Of a stretch of 64,000 nt of DNA, positions 30,166-39,966 are shown one piece after another. The stretch's first letter is position 1, and every line of letters starts with the position of its first letter. A program made the position numbers and the translations under genes. The stretch is from Cylindrotheca closterium (lineage: Eukaryota > Bacillariophyta > Bacillariophyceae > Bacillariales > Bacillariaceae), in NCBI GenBank assembly GCA_933822405.4, contig CAKOGP040002280.1, forward strand, positions 1 through 64,000, read 5' to 3'. The notes below the pieces were generated by a model. The model was not told the DNA's origin. It did not search any database and saw nothing but the letters and a program-made list of their open reading frames with translations.

Positions 30166-30498
30166 TTACAGAGTAACGTTGGCCTTGGTCTTGTGAGTAA
30201 GGAGCCGCCGCATCTCTTTATCTTCTACCACTGTCTTGAATTCAACTATGCTTGGAACATCCAGCCTTCGGTTCGACCGGAGACTACACAAAGGCTTGAT
30301 TTCCAGGCTGCTGGCTCCGGACGACGCGTTGCTCGTCGCAGACAATTTCTCAAAGTCGTCGGTTGTGAGCCCACGTAGTGAAATCTTCTCGGTACTTCCA
30401 TCCTTTCGGTGCTGTTTTTGTTTTGATAGTCGTGCTGGCTTTTTCATGCGTCCAATGGGTGATGAAACCTTGGATGCAAGTTGGGAGATAATGTGCAT
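30166..30498 (-). CDS. Small hypothetical protein, possible short relative of the Trx-fold cluster
   Basis: A 110-residue ORF from the first ATG of its frame (30498). The product is basic at the N-terminus (SPIGRMKKPARLSKQKQHRK), then Ser/Ala-rich, with no known domain. Its start, LASKVSSPIGRMK, loosely resembles the conserved N-terminal motif MGSKMAVPFRMK of the Trx-fold family that begins 1 kb downstream on the same strand; it would then be a truncated member like 41332-41760. This resemblance is weak and the ORF may not be expressed. Confidence 0.35.
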   Translation of the reverse strand: MHIISQLASKVSSPIGRMKKPARLSKQKQHRKDGSTEKISLRGLTTDDFEKLSATSNASSGASSLEIKPLCSLRSNRRLDVPSIVEFKTVVEDKEMRRLLTHKTKANVTL

Positions 30499-31502
30499 GC
30501 TGATTGAATTTCGTAGATGTGCTTTGAATCCCGGAAGAAAGTAGTGCAATGCATACTGGTACAGTGCTCAGCCTGACAATACTGTAACTTCCGCTTCCAA
30601 ATATCATCAATTGGCGGAATAAATTTTGAAAATGTGATGCCACGTCCATTTTATGTGCCACGCCAGCCGTGACGAAAATCTGGACAGATTTTTCAAAGGA
30701 TTTTTTTCTGACTCACACACAGTGCTCACACAATAACTCCGCTACGTATACTGCTTACTGATAGAGAGAGAGCTCTTCGTCATCGCATCTGCAGTTTCAA
30801 CCTCTCTAGCTAGGCCGGCGGGTGAGGAAGCATCTGTTTCATCATCAACTCTTGTGACACCACGTCAATATTTGGCCACGCCTGCCGTCACGACAACGAT
30901 CTTATAGTACACGTATTAGATTTTTCCGACTACGAGCATACAGTACAGTATGAGGACTGTTTCTGACTCGAGCAGACACGGAACTTCATCTTCAGGTGAG
31001 GTATTGCAATTTTATATGTGTGGAGAAGGCTAAATGTGTTACCACGTCAATTGATCCACGCAGTCATTTCCACAAAAGAATTGTGTCTGGTCTAAGTTAC
31101 TTCAATACCGAACAGAACACGTGTAGGTTGCTGTGCGGTCGTGGCAAGATGAAGTTTCAAACTCACATGGCCGGCGAGAAAGGTACCAGGTACAGTACAA
31201 TACTTGGCAATGATGTAGCTTAAACCAGCTCTAACTAGAAAACAACCAAGCTGGTAGATAGTTTTAGAGTTAGTTCGATAGGACACTTGTAGGTTATTGA
31301 ACAGTCTTGGAAGATGAGTTTGCGAAACTCATCTGGCCTTTGAAAGAGTGATAGCTTACAAAAGCGAAAAGAACGAGAAAATGAGAAAGCTGGTAGACGT
31401 TTTTGTGCAAAATATTTTGTGTTCTAGCGGGTATTCTTTTTATATATTATGATATCATTTTAACAAAATTGTACAATCTAGTCTCTACCACGAGAGGAGA
31501 CT
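30499..31502. other. Intergenic
   Basis: About 1 kb without a supportable gene. Words such as GGTACCAGGTACAGTACAATAC (about 31181-31202) belong to the GTAC-rich palindromic class seen elsewhere between genes. Short ORFs have no recognisable features. Confidence 0.55.
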
Positions 31503-32216
31503 TTAGCAAGAGAGTGTATTCAATCTGGCAAATTCGGAAGCACTCTTTGGTTGTTCCAAGATTCCAGTATCGGCGATCCACTTTTCAAGTTCCCAGCATC
31601 CGGAAGACGATATATCTGAGATCTGGCTAATCACAGCTCCGTTGCGGATGGCAACAATGGTTGGTTGCTTGGGATCAATATTCAGCTTCTTGGTAAAGAG
31701 TGGTGCAAGTTCCGCATTGACTCTTCGGCACTGGCAGTGCGATCCAGCTTCCATTGATCTAATTAGAATGAGATCTTCAATGGGTTCCGACAGAGCCGAG
31801 TCTGCAGCATAGAAATGAACAATGAAAGTGACATCACTGCACTCATTGGTCATGAAACATTCCACAAGGAATTCGTTTTGATTCAAAGGGACGAAGAAAT
31901 CAGATTCCTTGTCGTTTAGCGCGACAAAGTCAAGGATGCTCTCTTCGAATGCAACGGAGCACTCGCCAAAGCTATCATTTGAACTTTGGTCATCGTGCTC
32001 TGTGACTTCGAGAGTACGGTGGGTTCGTTCGGTAAGATCTGATTCCTCCGTATGTTCGGTCATCTCGGAATCGTCAAAGACGTCTTTGGCAAGCTTGGTA
32101 AGAGAGAGTCTAAGCCTTCTCTGTGAGCTTTGCTTTGCAAACGGGGACACCATGCGTCCCAGCTTGTGGACTATGGATTGAGGTTGAGTTGGTGATGGAG
32201 GGGAAACAGTAGTCAT
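31503..32216 (-). CDS. Thioredoxin-fold (TXNDC9/phosducin-like) family protein, member 1
   Basis: A 237-residue protein. The first 41 codons of the longer frame are dropped because the family motif PQSIVHKLGRMVSPF follows the ATG at 32216 closely. Layout: conserved N-terminal amphipathic motif, basic stretch, acidic Ser/Thr-rich linker (about 40-105), then a thioredoxin-like domain (about 112-220): LNQNEFLVECFMTNECSDVT, FIVHFYAADS, HCQCRRVNAELAPLFTKKL, QPTIVAIRNGAVISQISD and WELEKWIADTGIL. The strand-helix order and the Pro-Thr that matches the cis-Pro of thioredoxins resemble TXNDC9 and phosducin-like proteins, which lack a redox CxxC and serve as chaperonin or tubulin/G-protein cofactors. 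No CxxC is present at the usual place, so a reductase role is unlikely. First of six related minus-strand genes over 13.5 kb. Confidence 0.75.
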   Translation of the reverse strand: MTTVSPPSPTQPQSIVHKLGRMVSPFAKQSSQRRLRLSLTKLAKDVFDDSEMTEHTEESDLTERTHRTLEVTEHDDQSSNDSFGECSVAFEESILDFVALNDKESDFFVPLNQNEFLVECFMTNECSDVTFIVHFYAADSALSEPIEDLILIRSMEAGSHCQCRRVNAELAPLFTKKLNIDPKQPTIVAIRNGAVISQISDISSSGCWELEKWIADTGILEQPKSASEFARLNTLSC

Positions 32217-32882
32217 GATTGATGGATGAGAGCTTGTTTTCGTTTTGTTTGATTTGTGATTGCGAGAGAGATTTGGCTGGTCATGCAGAGCAGAAACTAT
32301 TTGCTGTGTCAACGGTCTTCGCCAGGAACAGCAAGTCAATCATTCTTCACCACATAAGATTTGTTGCCAGCTCAAAATGTGAGAAAGCATTGCTGACGAG
32401 AAGATGCTGACTCAGCATTTCATATATTTTTACAAAACTCAAACGCCCCAGGACTCAGTTCAGTCCCGTTACGAACTATTTTAAACCCTCCGACCTAACT
32501 TAGTCGTCGTCATGTCCAGAACTATCTTAGTTTTAGTCCTACCGGTAATCAGAAGACTACAGTATAAAACCTTACATACGTCAACGGGCGTAATATGCAG
32601 GTGGAACAAGATGCGATGCATGTACCTCTTGTCAACATTTATGCAATACTATAATCCTAGGACCTAGTCGTACAAGCAAAAGGGATTAACATTTGTTTTA
32701 CGAGGAGTACTAGTACTAGCTAGTCCAATTACCACTATGAGCAACTGGAGCGACCACCCCAAGGCGAGGTATCCGAGGACGATTCAGGCGAGTTTCATGG
32801 CGTTCTTTTAGCAGTAGAGGTGTTTGTGAAAATATGAAATGCATAGATTGTTACAATTTATAGTAAAAGATAAACAGTTGCT
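32217..32882. other. Intergenic
   Basis: Promoter side of Trx-fold member 1 and 3' side of member 2. No gene-like ORF; nothing distinctive apart from short ACTAGTACTAGCTAG-type palindromic words near 32707-32722. Confidence 0.5.
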
Positions 32883-33620
32883 TTACAAGTGGCTTGATCG
32901 GGTGCTTAATGATTGGAAATCTGATTCACTGTCTCTTTTTGTCATCAGATTGGTATCGGTCAGCCACTTGTCCAGTTCCCAACCAGATGGAGAAATGTTG
33001 GACATTTTACCGATCACTGATCCGTTCTTCATGGCCACAAGGGTTGGTTGGTCCACATCGATTTGAAGTTTCTGAGTGAACATTGGTGCTTTGCGAGAGT
33101 GGACTCGTCGGCATTGGCAATTGCACCCAGATTTCGCGGTCCTGATAGCGACGATCTCCTCTAGATGCTTTGACAAATAGCACGATCCAGCGCTAAACAT
33201 GACAATGAATGTCACATCACTGCATTGATTTGTCATCAAGCATTCCATGAGGAACTCGTTCTGATCAAGAGAGATGAAAACATCTTCAGTCTCTTCGTCA
33301 CTGCTAGTGCTCTTTGCTTCGTCCTCCTCATGCAGGGAAAAATGATGCTGTCGATCACTATCATTGAACCAATCAGAAGTAGCCGAGAATTCATCATTGC
33401 TTTCATAGACAGTGTCTTGGAGTTCAGTAAGAGAGGTGCTAACTGTAGTTCTTTTGGAGCTCTGAAGGGTCCCTTCTTCATCGCCATGTTTTAATCTTCG
33501 TCTCAATGGAGAACATTGCTTCATTCGAAATGGAACAGCCATCTTTGACCCCATCCGAGACAAATGGTGAACAATGGACTGTGGTTGTTGCTGTCTTTCT
33601 GGGGTGCTCGGATAGTACAT
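32883..33620 (-). CDS. Thioredoxin-fold family protein, member 2
   Basis: A 245-residue paralogue of member 1. N-terminal motif PQSIVHHLSRMGSKMAVPF (about 13-31), a variable acidic/Ser linker, then the Trx-like domain from SLDQNEFLMECLMTNQCSD (about 112) to WELDKWLTDTNLM (about 225), with CNCQCRRVHSRKAPMFTQKL and QPTLVAMKNGSVIGKMSN. No CxxC in the active-site position; a C-x-C-x-C cluster (CNCQC) occurs before the central strand. Its 3' half is nearly identical in DNA to member 3 (34565-35269), while the N-terminal halves differ, pointing to a recent duplication with conversion or to selection on the domain. Start: first ATG of the frame. Confidence 0.75.
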   Translation of the reverse strand: MYYPSTPERQQQPQSIVHHLSRMGSKMAVPFRMKQCSPLRRRLKHGDEEGTLQSSKRTTVSTSLTELQDTVYESNDEFSATSDWFNDSDRQHHFSLHEEDEAKSTSSDEETEDVFISLDQNEFLMECLMTNQCSDVTFIVMFSAGSCYLSKHLEEIVAIRTAKSGCNCQCRRVHSRKAPMFTQKLQIDVDQPTLVAMKNGSVIGKMSNISPSGWELDKWLTDTNLMTKRDSESDFQSLSTRSSHL

Positions 33621-34564
33621 GGTTACTTTGTTTCGTTATGATGATTTTGTGTGGGGGGGCTTTTGAAGAGAGAATACTGGGTACCTATGTACCAGTACAC
33701 GTACCAGGAGCAAAACTAAACACTCGCATAGGTGAACGTTTGAAGATTTTATAAGCCCTTGAACTTTGTATGCAGGATAACAATTATGTCCAAATAATTT
33801 TATTTTAATAAGTGTCTTCTGTCCTCTTTCCTCCTTCGCGTGACGTGCAATAATATGTCCATCTCCTCTCTTTCACACGATAATATAGAACATTTAACAA
33901 AAATAGTCTTGCATCATACGAATGTGCTAAACGTCATTTTCGCAAGCGACTAAACAGAATTGTTCTCGTTCAAACTTCCAACTCTCGCTAGAGTACCAGG
34001 TATACCGTACCCTAGTATCACAAGTTTTCTTCCGCAAAACCACATCAAACACACAAATTTTCCACGAACACTATCATGAACGACCCCCCTCAATCGTCTT
34101 CGCCTTCTCTTGTTTCGTTGATGGCTCGATCGTATCAAAGATCATCACAGCCATCGCACCAGCCATCAATGGTTGCTCTTCCTTGCAACATACCAACTGA
34201 TAAGTATCGAGGGATTGCCGATATACTCTCAGCTGTGATTGATGTGCTTGACGATGACGATGACGATTTCAGTTTTGACCACCATCCGGCACTTGAGAGG
34301 TAGTCACCGAGGGCAAGTCTAATGGGAGCCAACGGAATACTACTGAAGTAGACTGCACTGCGCTGCACAGACGCAGTGATGTAAAAGTGCAGGCATTACA
34401 CCTTTATTCGGAACCATTTTCGAAATGCTACAGCAAAGGCACCGCAGTTGTACAGTAACTGGCTGGGACAGCAGGTTCGCTCGTATGTGGAATCAATGTA
34501 GAATATAATAATTCTTAAGATTTTTAAAATATGTATCGTCGATGATTTCAAAAATGTTTTAGGA
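33621..34564. other. Intergenic with one small candidate ORF
   Basis: Between Trx-fold members 2 and 3. It contains GTACC-rich words (33678-33708 and about 33992-34012) and a 75-residue plus-strand ORF annotated separately as doubtful. The remainder shows nothing. Confidence 0.5.
34076..34303 (+). CDS. Small hypothetical protein (doubtful)
   Basis: A 75-residue plus-strand ORF beginning ATGAACGACCCCCC, with a Ser/Gln/Pro-rich N-terminus and an acidic run (VLDDDDDDFSFD). It lies alone between two minus-strand paralogues. No domain, signal or relative is seen in the window. It is listed because it starts with ATG and has a mixed, protein-like composition; it may be chance. Confidence 0.25.
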   Translation: MNDPPQSSSPSLVSLMARSYQRSSQPSHQPSMVALPCNIPTDKYRGIADILSAVIDVLDDDDDDFSFDHHPALER

Positions 34565-35269
34565 CTACAAGTCGCATAGTCGGGTGCTTAATGATTGGAA
34601 ATCTGATTCACTGTCTCTTTTTGTCATCAGATTGGTATCGGTCAGCCACTTGTCCAGTTCCCAACCAGATGGAGAAATGTTGGACATTTTACCGATCACT
34701 GATCCGTTCTTCATGGCCACAAGGGTTGGTTGGTCCACATCGATTTGAAGTTTCTGAGTGAACATTGGTGCTTTGCGAGAGTCGACTCGTCGGCATTGGC
34801 AATTGCACCCAGATTCCGCGGTCCTGATAGCGACGATCTCCTCTAGATGCTTTGACAAATAGCACGTTCCAGCACTAAATATGACAATGAATGTCACATC
34901 ACTGCATTGATTTGTCATGAAGCATTCCATGAGGAACTCGTTCTGATCAAGTGAGATGAAAGTCTCTTCGTCACTGCTGCCTTCGTCTTCGTCCTCCTCA
35001 TGAAGGGCAGAATGCTGTCGACAAGTACCGTCATAGCAATCAGATGTGAACGACCAGTCGTCGTTACTTCCATCAACGCTGTATATGGGTTCAGTTCGGG
35101 AAGTAAGACTTTCATAACTTCTTTTCGAGTGCATTAGACTTTCCTCGTCGTCCTGTCTTCTTGATTTCACTGGAGAAAGTTGCTTTCGAAATGGAATAGC
35201 CATCTTTGACCCCATCCGAGACAGATGGTGAACGATGGATTGCGGTTGCTGTTCTTGGGTACGAGACAT
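34565..35269 (-). CDS. Thioredoxin-fold family protein, member 3
   Basis: A 234-residue paralogue, closest to member 2. N-terminal motif PQSIVHHLSRMGSKMAIPF begins at about residue 9; a shorter acidic linker (EEDEDEGSSDEET) leads into the Trx-like domain (about 100-215). That domain differs from member 2 at only a few residues (for example ECFMTNQCSD for ECLMTNQCSD and VDSRKAPMF for VHSRKAPMF). The QPT motif and the CNCQC cluster are conserved; no CxxC. Only the last few residues (STRLCDL against STRSSHL) diverge strongly. Confidence 0.75.
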   Translation of the reverse strand: MSRTQEQQPQSIVHHLSRMGSKMAIPFRKQLSPVKSRRQDDEESLMHSKRSYESLTSRTEPIYSVDGSNDDWSFTSDCYDGTCRQHSALHEEDEDEGSSDEETFISLDQNEFLMECFMTNQCSDVTFIVIFSAGTCYLSKHLEEIVAIRTAESGCNCQCRRVDSRKAPMFTQKLQIDVDQPTLVAMKNGSVIGKMSNISPSGWELDKWLTDTNLMTKRDSESDFQSLSTRLCDL

Positions 35270-36044
35270 TGTTGCTTCGTTTCGTGATGTTATTTTTTAT
35301 GAACTGTTGGGGAGGCGCAAGTTAAAGTGAAAATAGATCGATCAAGACTCAATAAGACCAAACACACGGATATGTGAGCCACGTTTTTTGCAGATTCAAA
35401 AGGCCGGTGTCGTAGCTATAAATAAGAATATGAGTTAGCTTTGAGCTCTCTTAAGTACTTTCTTTCTGCATGACCAAACAATAAGTAAACCACCACTTGA
35501 ATAGGATTCCGATTCTAAAGGCCGTTGTGGAAATAAAGCAGGAAACAAGGCACACTATTTCAGTGAGTGGAAAAGTTCTTATCTCTAATAACATTTAATG
35601 GCACCTGTTTCACACGTCGCTAACGTCATTGTTTGTCAGTAAATGAAAATAACGGGGGGCAAAATTCGAACAGACGTGGCAAGTCTGAACCGACGGGACC
35701 CACCTATTTGAAACTGGCCCGTCATTCATTACATTGGACTATTCGAGCTCAGAGCAAACACCATACTACCGATTGTGAGTGCAGTGATCATGGAGTGCTT
35801 TTGTTTTTCAGGATGGTATGCAGCATGGACGCGCACGTTTTTGCACAATTGATCAGACGTTCGGTGGGGCGGTTGAATTACACCACGTGTTAGAGGCAAG
35901 AATACTCTTGGTAGAGGTACCGGGTACCGGTACCAACTGACTCCAATTGAAACAGCGAAGATCCATGCTGGGTCGCGCATTGTACTTCTGTACTCGCACG
36001 CCAAACATTATTAGTAGATAATAGTAGCAACAACAGCTAGCTAT
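35270..36044. other. Intergenic
   Basis: About 775 bases between Trx-fold member 3 and the 3' end of NAD+ synthetase, both minus strand. It contains GGTACCGGGTACCGGTACC at 35916-35934, the densest example of the palindromic intergenic word. ORFs at 35633-36004 show no features. Confidence 0.55.
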
Positions 36045-38222
36045 TTACTCTTCCTTCTTGTCTTTTGACGCTGCTTCTTGTCGTTGCACGATCTCGTCAA
36101 TGACCCGAAACTGTCGAGGCCACTTGGAATTGTAGAGAAACTGTCTAAGATCGAACCGATTGTCATCTGGACTGTACCCTTCCGCGTGGTAGCTCGGTGT
36201 CAGGGTGCACATCTTGTGTCTGTTAATACCATAGTAAAAGAAGAATCTTTTGACTTTTTCCGCAACTTGACTTGGCGACAGATGGTCCCATGTCACAAGC
36301 AGCTTCCGATACATACTGACAGGACCGCATCTTGAAATTTTCCGTAATCTACCAAACCATCCCAATTCTTCGTATGACATACCCATTTCATCTTCATCTA
36401 GTTGTGAATGCTCGGCATCTTCGTTTGAGCCTTTGGTCTGAGGCCTTAGTTCTGCAGTTGGGGGAGCCCCGGCAATTTCACTGAGCACTGGCAAACTGAA
36501 TCGTTCTGATGCCCAAAGAAGCATTCGCTTCAAGTCACCCTTGCTAATGGCACCAATAGGATTCAAGTCTGCCGAAGAACAATCGTATTTGGTCATGTAT
36601 CCTCGCAATCCTTCATCCACATTCGCAGAACCCAAGACTAGAAGGAATCCAGTTCTGGAGCGAGTCCATGGAACCAGTTGTGCAAATAGGTAGGCAGTTA
36701 CCATGCGCAATCGAGCTTGGATATTTTGTAGGGCCAGATCTTCGGCCATGCTACCACCATTGGATTCGAATTGTGGCCGTCTATCAGTAGCATGAGAAAA
36801 TACTTTGATGACTGCATTCACCATCAAATCAATGGGTACAGACAAGTGATAACTTCCAACGGCTTGACCCAATCGCTTGGCACGGGAAGTTGTCTTCTCG
36901 GACGAGTTTTCCGTTCCCATAAAAATGGTGTGAAGGACATGTGTTGCTAGTTCTTGTGGGGTACTCGGCAGCCAATCATCTGGTTGACGGCAGATCCGAC
37001 GGGCATCAGCTGCCACTTGAGGATCGTTGGGGGCAGCTTCCACCACCAAATGACACATGGCACTAACAATGGCGCATACCGAGCTAGAATCGGCACCACC
37101 ACTCAATGGAAGTAGGTATCCAGCAGCACCAGAACGTCGAAGGTAGTCCCACAGCCAGCAGGCTGGGCCCAGACAACACTCTTCTTCAGGACTAGAAATT
37201 CTTAATCCTTCGTTTGGCGTGGTGACGACAGTACGATCCAAAGATGCATGTCCCAATCGCAGTGATGGACAATCAACACAATAGTCATTGGCAATTTCAC
37301 TTTTTCGATTCACTTGAGCGGCTTGAATACCAAAGGACGGAATGGAAGCACGGTAACTCCGAACATCGTCAAGATCCACCGTAGCTGTAATGACTGTTAC
37401 ATCCGACACGGAAAATTGGGGTGCTTGTGCCAGCACTTTGCCGTTGCAGACAATAATGGCACCACCATCAAAGTACAATCTGCCACCGTCGCACCCACGT
37501 TGGTTGCTATACAGGTAGACACCGCCACATTTGCGAGTGGCATTCACCATGAGTTCCAAGCGGTTGTCTAATTTTCTCAGTTCATGATGGGATCCGGAGC
37601 CATTACCAATAATTTCAACCCCCCGTAGTGCCAAGTCAATATGTGTGGCATTGGGAGTCCACAGTTCTTCACAAGACTCACATCCAATGGAGACATTGTC
37701 GTTGGATTGCAAGTAGGCCAAACCAAATGGACAGGTTCTTTGCTTCAGACGTTCTTGGACAAAGTTTGGAAGCAATAGCTCTTCATCGGCGACGGAAGCA
37801 TTGCGATAAGCGGTGAAATATCTCGATTCTCGATAATTTCCACCGTCTGCCAGTGCCGTCTTGGGGCGGACAAACAAAATCTTGCGGTTGTAACAGACCA
37901 CTCGGCAATTGTACCGAACACCCTTGTACATGACGGGCATTCCAAAGTCAGACACCAAATCGTCAGAAGCTCCTTTTTCCAGTAGTTCCACAAGCGATTC
38001 CCAACAATGAGCAAAGGTATCCTGCTCGAAAAAGTGATCCTCGCAGCCATATCCACTCAACTCAAGTTCGGGACCCAGGCGATACGAAGCCCCCGCTTCC
38101 TTGGCCATTTGACAGGACTTGAGAGAGCGTTCCATGTTGCCATCAAAGTCTAATGCCCATTGGTTCAGTGTACATGTTGCCACGGTGACCAGCGACCCAT
38201 TTCCGAAAGCAAAGTCTGACAT
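36045..38222 (-). CDS. QNS1: Glutamine-dependent NAD+ synthetase
   Basis: A 725-residue bifunctional enzyme that makes NAD+ from deamido-NAD+, ATP and glutamine in the last step of NAD synthesis. The N-terminal nitrilase-type glutaminase domain (about 10-300) keeps the catalytic triad: Glu52 in GPELELSGYGCEDHF, Lys121 in RPKTALADGGNYRE and Cys184 in CESCEELWTPN. The C-terminal synthetase domain carries the ATP PP-loop LPLSGGADSSSVCAIV (about 374), LGSANVDEGLRGYMTKYDCS and DLNPIGAISKGDLK. The protein ends near the family's usual length (about 700 residues in yeast and animals), with HKMCTLTPSYHAEGYSPDDN, a conserved eukaryotic ending. The start is the first ATG; no intron is seen. It sits inside the Trx-fold cluster but is unrelated to it. 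Confidence 0.96.
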   Translation of the reverse strand: MSDFAFGNGSLVTVATCTLNQWALDFDGNMERSLKSCQMAKEAGASYRLGPELELSGYGCEDHFFEQDTFAHCWESLVELLEKGASDDLVSDFGMPVMYKGVRYNCRVVCYNRKILFVRPKTALADGGNYRESRYFTAYRNASVADEELLLPNFVQERLKQRTCPFGLAYLQSNDNVSIGCESCEELWTPNATHIDLALRGVEIIGNGSGSHHELRKLDNRLELMVNATRKCGGVYLYSNQRGCDGGRLYFDGGAIIVCNGKVLAQAPQFSVSDVTVITATVDLDDVRSYRASIPSFGIQAAQVNRKSEIANDYCVDCPSLRLGHASLDRTVVTTPNEGLRISSPEEECCLGPACWLWDYLRRSGAAGYLLPLSGGADSSSVCAIVSAMCHLVVEAAPNDPQVAADARRICRQPDDWLPSTPQELATHVLHTIFMGTENSSEKTTSRAKRLGQAVGSYHLSVPIDLMVNAVIKVFSHATDRRPQFESNGGSMAEDLALQNIQARLRMVTAYLFAQLVPWTRSRTGFLLVLGSANVDEGLRGYMTKYDCSSADLNPIGAISKGDLKRMLLWASERFSLPVLSEIAGAPPTAELRPQTKGSNEDAEHSQLDEDEMGMSYEELGWFGRLRKISRCGPVSMYRKLLVTWDHLSPSQVAEKVKRFFFYYGINRHKMCTLTPSYHAEGYSPDDNRFDLRQFLYNSKWPRQFRVIDEIVQRQEAASKDKKEE

Positions 38223-38470
38223 ACCGGTACTATTGAAACTGAATTATACAACAACAATAGTTGACAACAGATTGTTTTGCTTGCGAAAGATTTTGAGATT
38301 GGTCCGGGTGATTTCCAGTTCTTCTTCCCATTGCGATGCGCATAATGATCGCGCGATCTTTTATTTTATATTTTGTGGAGGTCTTCTACTCTAATAAACA
38401 TATTGAATACTCGTATACCGGTAGTACGTCATCTTCAATAAAAAAGGACAGTTTCATTTATTCATATAAT

Positions 38471-39676
38471 CTACACATTGACGACTGTAATACTATTCTC
38501 CTTGTAGTCCTCAATTTCACATTTCATTTGCCGCATTTTCATTTCGGCCAATGTCGGAACCATCTTGATGCGGTCAATCGAAGCCGTCTGGCACACTTGT
38601 TCCGGTGGCTCGGCATGAGTAGCCATGAGTTCTTGCATCCTTCCATCGACGTGAGATTGTTGGCCATGACAAATCTGACACTTATTTTCTACTGCTGCCA
38701 TGCCCAAACAGCCCGTACCTCGCACCACCAGCCACTTGTCTCCCTTGTTTTTCTCAAATCCAAAACAAAGACCATCATGGATAAAGGCACATCCCGGAAT
38801 TTGTTGGGCCATGATATCCCGTGATTTCGAAAGACCCGAATAAAGGGATTCCGTCAGTATGCTGTGAAAAAATTTGAGGTGAATGGAATCTTTTCCAACC
38901 AGGCAACCCTTGCAGGTCAAGTCTTCTCCTCTTTGCTCAGGACTACTAGCTGTAGTGCTGCTGGTTCTGGTTGGCGGGATATTCTCATTCTGATACTCGT
39001 GACCTTGCAATGATGAGCGTTGCCAGGAATTTTGATTTGTTCTACCATAGGAAAATTGTGCCCTAGCAGAGTCGTAACGAGGATATCCAATGGATCTCGA
39101 TTCTTTTTGGTGATAGGATCGATGTGATGCTGCTGGGTAGCTAGACGGGAGGTTCCGAGCCGAAGGCACTGTACTGGTAGTTGTCTGCTCGTCAGCGCCA
39201 GAAGAATCTTCGCTGTCTACTTTCTGTCTCGTATTGGGAGGAGTTACATAGGGGGGTTCCTCAGATTTGCGCTTTCCACCATCAGGGGCCCACGACGATG
39301 TAGCTGAAGTAGTAGTCGAGGCAAAGTGGCGGTGTTGACGTTCACTATATGGGGGAACTCTGTAATGATAGCTTTGATTTCCGTAATATCCATTCAGATG
39401 ATGATACTGATGCGAATGATTGTACTGTCGATCTGCTTGAAAGGTACCGGTATGTTGTTGATGATGATGCTGATACTGCTGATACTGCTGATGCTGATGG
39501 TATCCCTTACTCTTGTTGTTCTCTTGTTGTTGAGAGTAGGGAATGGATCGGCTCATCTTGCAAATGTCCCCTTCACCAATAACATTCTGACCATAATCAT
39601 TGCTTCCCACCACGGCGAGTGGGTCCAAGGAAGAAAGTTCTAGTCCAGGATCGACGGCACTCCGTGTTATGTGCAT
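38471..39676 (-). CDS. Unrecognised Gln/His/Tyr-rich protein with paired cysteines
   Basis: A 401-residue ORF. The first 60% is low complexity: Q/H/Y-rich (about 50-100, YHQHQQYQQYQHHHQQH), then Ser/Thr/Pro-rich. The C-terminal 150 residues look folded and carry two CxxC pairs, LTCKGCLVGKDS (about 254) and KCQICHGQQSH (about 335), separated by hydrophobic sequence (FFHSILTESLYSGL, GCAFIHDGLCFGFEK, WLVVRGTGCLGMAAVENKC). The pairs could bind zinc, but I do not recognise the family. It is transcribed away from the SUMO gene; the two starts are 290 bases apart, so they may share a promoter region. Confidence 0.65.
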   Translation of the reverse strand: MHITRSAVDPGLELSSLDPLAVVGSNDYGQNVIGEGDICKMSRSIPYSQQQENNKSKGYHQHQQYQQYQHHHQQHTGTFQADRQYNHSHQYHHLNGYYGNQSYHYRVPPYSERQHRHFASTTTSATSSWAPDGGKRKSEEPPYVTPPNTRQKVDSEDSSGADEQTTTSTVPSARNLPSSYPAASHRSYHQKESRSIGYPRYDSARAQFSYGRTNQNSWQRSSLQGHEYQNENIPPTRTSSTTASSPEQRGEDLTCKGCLVGKDSIHLKFFHSILTESLYSGLSKSRDIMAQQIPGCAFIHDGLCFGFEKNKGDKWLVVRGTGCLGMAAVENKCQICHGQQSHVDGRMQELMATHAEPPEQVCQTASIDRIKMVPTLAEMKMRQMKCEIEDYKENSITVVNV

Positions 39677-39966
39677 CCATTGTCGTTGATGGGTTCAACG
39701 GCTGGGATTGCAGCATGCGCCGTCATCTACCGGTACAGCACAGCATAGCATATTCCCCCATTTTCAAAAACGGTTTGATGTTCCCCAATTATTCGGGCGG
39801 GAACAGAACGCCAGCCTGGTAGACTTTCTACGACGAATCCGATCGTAAAGCAAAGCAGAAGACACACCAAAGCAACAGTGCTGTACATTAAAACTTGGAT
39901 TGTCAAGTCTTGCAAACTCTTTGCTCTTCAACTAACGCACAACCTACAACACGAACAAGATCAACC

